A stretch of 64,000 nt of DNA from Thalassospira lohafexi (lineage in GTDB: Bacteria > Pseudomonadota > Alphaproteobacteria > Rhodospirillales > Thalassospiraceae): contig NZ_NXGX01000007.1 of assembly GCF_002844275.1 (NCBI RefSeq), positions 62,001 to 126,000 on the forward strand, in the 5' to 3' direction. How positions within the stretch are numbered: the first letter of the stretch is position 1; the number at the start of each line of letters is the position of its first letter. Below the pieces are notes generated by a model, which saw only the letters and a program-made list of their open reading frames with translations, was not told the origin of the DNA and made no database searches. Position numbers and translations under genes: made by a program. Below are positions 61,352-64,000 of the stretch, piece after piece.

Positions 61352-63892
61352 ATGCTTCGGATACTGACCTGTGCCGGTATCACTCTGGCAGTCTTTTTGG
61401 CCATCACGCCGATTTTTCTTTTTTACTCATCGCTGTCTGACGCGACCGTTGGCACGTTCACTTTTTCGATGCTTGCCATGGTGGAAACCATTGCATTGCT
61501 GACGCTTGCAATCAGCTGGATGGTTTACGAACTGACCAAACGCAAACAGTATGTTTTCGTCGTTTTAATCATGCTGTTCTTACTGATCGGCGACATTCTG
61601 GGCATACCGCATTTGCTAGGGGACCAATTTGTTCTTGGCCGTGAACAGGCCATTGGAACATTCGTTGGACTTTTGGTTTTGGTCATGCGGTTTGCCGCGG
61701 CATTTATGATGGTGATGAGCTGGCATGCCGCGAATAAAAGCGATCAGATTTTTGTTCAGGATCGCGTCGTCGTTGCAACGATTGTTATTCTGGTTGTCGG
61801 CGGCTTGGCCATGATGGTTCCCATTTCGCTGCATCCTGACATCAACTTCGGTATGCAGCATGTGCTGTATGATGTCGGGACCCTGATACTGGCGCCGACG
61901 GCAATGTTGATGGCGATCGGTGCCGCCGGTTATATGGTGCGTTGTTCTGTGCGCTTTTCGCTGGCTGAGGCGATGCTCTGTACGAGCATGTTAATCGGCA
62001 CATTCAATCATTTGGCCTTGTTTGTCTTCGAAGCTGATAGTGTGGAGCTGATTGCCCGGTTCATTATCCCGTCACGGATCATAAGCTATAGCTTTGCCTT
62101 GGGTTTTGTTCTGCTGTCCTTGCGCAACCATTATCGCCAGTCATATCTTGCCAGTTCGGCCAAAAGTGAATTTCTGGCAACCATGAGCCACGAAATTCGC
62201 ACACCGCTCAATGGTGTCCTCGGGCTTGCGCAATTGCTCCATGACACACGTCTTGATAACGATCAGCGCGAACGGGTTGATGGTATTTTGTCATCGGGCA
62301 GGGCGTTGATGGCTTTGCTCAATGATATTCTCGATATGAGCAAGATCGAGTCTGGTCGTGTCGAACTCGAGAACCGGTCATTTTATCCGTCCGACGTGAC
62401 GTTCGATTTAAAAAACTTTGTCGGAACCATCGCGACGGAAAAGAGTCTGTCGGTGATTTGCAAAGATGAGGTCCTTCAGAACCTTGTCTTTTGGGGAGAT
62501 GAAGTCCGCCTGCGTCAGATCTTATGGAACCTGTTGTCCAATGCGGTGAAATTTACCCGCAAAGGCTCGGTTCGCCTTGAAATCAATAAAATAGATCCGA
62601 ATCAAAAGCCTGAAGAAGGTGTGCGTAGCCTTCGGGACGGCGAGATGCTGTATCATTTCGCGGTGATCGACACCGGTATCGGAATAGCGCAGGAACGGCT
62701 GACTCAGATTTTTGCACCTTTCTCTCAGGCCGATAATTCGACAATGCGTCAATATGGTGGAACCGGGCTTGGGCTTTCGATTGCCTTTAGCCTGACGGAG
62801 CTTATGGGCGGTAAAATGACGGTTAGCAGTGTTGAACGGCAAGGAACGCGGTTTGACCTTTGGCTTCCATTCAAGACCGAAATCGAAAGCACTGAAAACC
62901 ATCCACATTACGAGAAAGTTGTCGATGACGGCGGTACTGTCTTGGCCGGTGCGCGGGTTCTTGTCGTCGAAGACAACGAAATCAATGCCAAGGTCATTGC
63001 GGCAATGATCAAGCGGCATGATTTGATCGTTGAAGTCGTACCCAACGGTCGCGAAGCTGTTCAGGCATTTCGTAATAATGACTATGACATCATCCTGATG
63101 GATGCACATATGCCGGTTCTTGATGGCGAGGGTGCGACCCGCCATATCCGTGAACTTGAACGGTTTTCAGGAGGTTTGCGCATTCCGATTATTTGTGTGA
63201 CGGCAGATGCCTTTAACGACCGGCATCGCGATTTTCTGGCGGCGGGGATGGATGATGTCCTGACCAAGCCGGTGGAAGAACGTAAACTTTACAGCACACT
63301 TTTGAGGTTCCTGCGCAACCGTCCACGTATTTCTCCCCGCTTGGAAAGCGATCAGGTTGATGTGGTTCCCTTGGAACTCGCATTGCAGCCCAAGGCGCCG
63401 ACTGAACGAGCAACTGATACCAAAACACCGGATGCATCCGATGATGCAGCTTTGGGTGACATGTCATCAATAAAGGACCATATACCGAACTCGGATGGCG
63501 AAACTGCTGATAATATTGATGATGACCAACGCAGTGCGGACAAAGAGACAATAATGAATTTGATTGATAACAGCCGGTTCGATGAAATGTGTTCAGCGCT
63601 CGGAAAAGATCAATTTTCGATGCTGATTAATCTTTTGCCTGCATCCTATCAGGAAGAACGCGTCAAGATCGTTGAGGCGATCAATAGCGGCGATCGCGAA
63701 GCTCTGCGCCGGGCCGCACACACCATTAAGGGCATGGCGGGAAACCTTGCAGCACAGAAGCTGGCAGACGATGCGCGTGAACTTGAAAAATATGACGGTG
63801 CATTTGATGATGCAATTCATGCCCGTATTGCCGAGCTTGATAAACTGGCGGAAGACACGATTGCTGAAATGCATGCAGCATTGCGTGTTTGA
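61352..63892 (+). CDS. Membrane hybrid histidine kinase with REC and HPt domains
   Basis: 846 residues. N-terminal membrane part with about seven helices (about 5-258) and no extracellular domain, resembling 7TM sensor kinases. Then HisKA ([18 protein letters not shown], His280), HATPase_c ([34 protein letters not shown]), a receiver ([13 protein letters not shown]; phospho-Asp D584 in [11 protein letters not shown]), an acidic low-complexity linker, and a C-terminal HPt domain ([14 protein letters not shown], His790). The order His-Asp-His marks a phosphorelay that can pass phosphate to a separate receiver such as the sigma-54 regulator or the REC-PP2C protein nearby. Signal unknown. Confidence 0.9.
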   Translation: MLRILTCAGITLAVFLAITPIFLFYSSLSDATVGTFTFSMLAMVETIALLTLAISWMVYELTKRKQYVFVVLIMLFLLIGDILGIPHLLGDQFVLGREQAIGTFVGLLVLVMRFAAAFMMVMSWHAANKSDQIFVQDRVVVATIVILVVGGLAMMVPISLHPDINFGMQHVLYDVGTLILAPTAMLMAIGAAGYMVRCSVRFSLAEAMLCTSMLIGTFNHLALFVFEADSVELIARFIIPSRIISYSFALGFVLLSLRNHYRQSYLASSAKSEFLATMSHEIRTPLNGVLGLAQLLHDTRLDNDQRERVDGILSSGRALMALLNDILDMSKIESGRVELENRSFYPSDVTFDLKNFVGTIATEKSLSVICKDEVLQNLVFWGDEVRLRQILWNLLSNAVKFTRKGSVRLEINKIDPNQKPEEGVRSLRDGEMLYHFAVIDTGIGIAQERLTQIFAPFSQADNSTMRQYGGTGLGLSIAFSLTELMGGKMTVSSVERQGTRFDLWLPFKTEIESTENHPHYEKVVDDGGTVLAGARVLVVEDNEINAKVIAAMIKRHDLIVEVVPNGREAVQAFRNNDYDIILMDAHMPVLDGEGATRHIRELERFSGGLRIPIICVTADAFNDRHRDFLAAGMDDVLTKPVEERKLYSTLLRFLRNRPRISPRLESDQVDVVPLELALQPKAPTERATDTKTPDASDDAALGDMSSIKDHIPNSDGETADNIDDDQRSADKETIMNLIDNSRFDEMCSALGKDQFSMLINLLPASYQEERVKIVEAINSGDREALRRAAHTIKGMAGNLAAQKLADDARELEKYDGAFDDAIHARIAELDKLAEDTIAEMHAALRV

Positions 63893-63952
63893 TCAAGACG
63901 GCGTTTGACGCGCTGTACCAGAAATACGGATATGAATGCTGTTGCAGGATTT

Positions 63953-63983
63953 AGGAGGGTGGATCATTGCCACCCTCCTTTTT
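63953..63983 (+). terminator. Terminator after the hybrid kinase gene
   Basis: 10-bp perfect stem AGGAGGGTGG (63953-63962) / CCACCCTCCT (63970-63979), loop ATCATTG, then T-run to 63983. Confidence 0.88.
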
Positions 63984-64000
63984 AGTGTCGGACCTAACGG

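Noticed and set aside
54995-63892. A novel phage-defence island
   Set aside because: The domains are signal transduction and metabolic enzymes; no nuclease, toxin, integrase or other defence marker was seen.

Overview
The window is a continuous, gene-dense stretch of an alphaproteobacterial chromosome. I infer a member of the Rhodospirillales, probably Thalassospira or a close marine relative. The pointers are a permuted two-piece tmRNA gene, an alphaproteobacterial-type SspB adaptor, a Caulobacter-like XylX/XylB/XylD set, a cyoABCD quinol oxidase followed by a SURF1 gene, and many small regulator/transporter units at moderate GC. The genus is inference; the class is well supported. I saw no rRNA, tRNA, CRISPR array, prophage or insertion sequence.

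Layout. 1-8028: sugar-acid/xylose cluster, with xylF-xylH-xylG-xylX and a ROK regulator on the minus strand, divergent from a XylB-like dehydrogenase and a long IlvD/Edd dehydratase. This is a Weimberg-type route from xylose to 2-oxoglutarate semialdehyde; no dedicated semialdehyde dehydrogenase or lactonase is visible in it. 8104-12121: housekeeping genes (purU, dienelactone hydrolase, argE, nadK). 12298-13020: a TetR regulator. 13176-15988: a periplasmic rhodanese, a YeeE/TsuA-type thiosulfate transporter and, overlapping the transporter stop codon, a 190-residue protein built from 25 repeats of an N-P-C-x-A unit with 24 cysteines. 16300-18407: a DEAD-box RNA helicase and a cold-shock protein. 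18494-22224: a GntR/FCD regulator with a palindromic operator, divergent from an amino-acid ABC transporter. 22263-27223: YaiI family, an aromatic-type aldehyde dehydrogenase with a divergent AraC regulator, a DUF3750 protein and TspO.

27391-33471: a Cache-domain chemoreceptor, a COG0523 GTPase preceded by a near-perfect Zur-like palindrome, two divergent glutathione transferases and an MFS transporter. 33912-39060: cyoABCD, a terminator and SURF1. 39196-42288: a small lipoprotein, a peroxiredoxin-like protein, TetR, and thyA-folA. 42446-43487: the permuted ssrA (tmRNA) gene directly followed by sspB, so the maker of the degradation tag and its ClpX adaptor are neighbours. 43689-51936: class I fumarase, EamA transporter, a soluble GAF chemoreceptor, an AbrB-family membrane protein, an alpha/beta hydrolase, and a VOC protein divergent from a WYL regulator with a 24-bp operator-like palindrome, then a TfoX-N protein.

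52098-63892: a signalling region. It has a membrane GGDEF-EAL protein, a TPR protein, a STAS protein in operon with a HATPase-REC-PP2C fusion (a partner-switching pair in an unusual domain order), a divergent sigma-54 response regulator, a lone CobC-type aminotransferase, a PhyH dioxygenase and a membrane hybrid histidine kinase with REC and HPt domains. These could form a phosphorelay feeding both the sigma-54 regulator and the partner switch. That link rests on proximity and domain logic only.

The candidates most worth following are the Cys-repeat protein coupled to thiosulfate uptake, the permuted partner switch, and the ssrA-sspB pairing.
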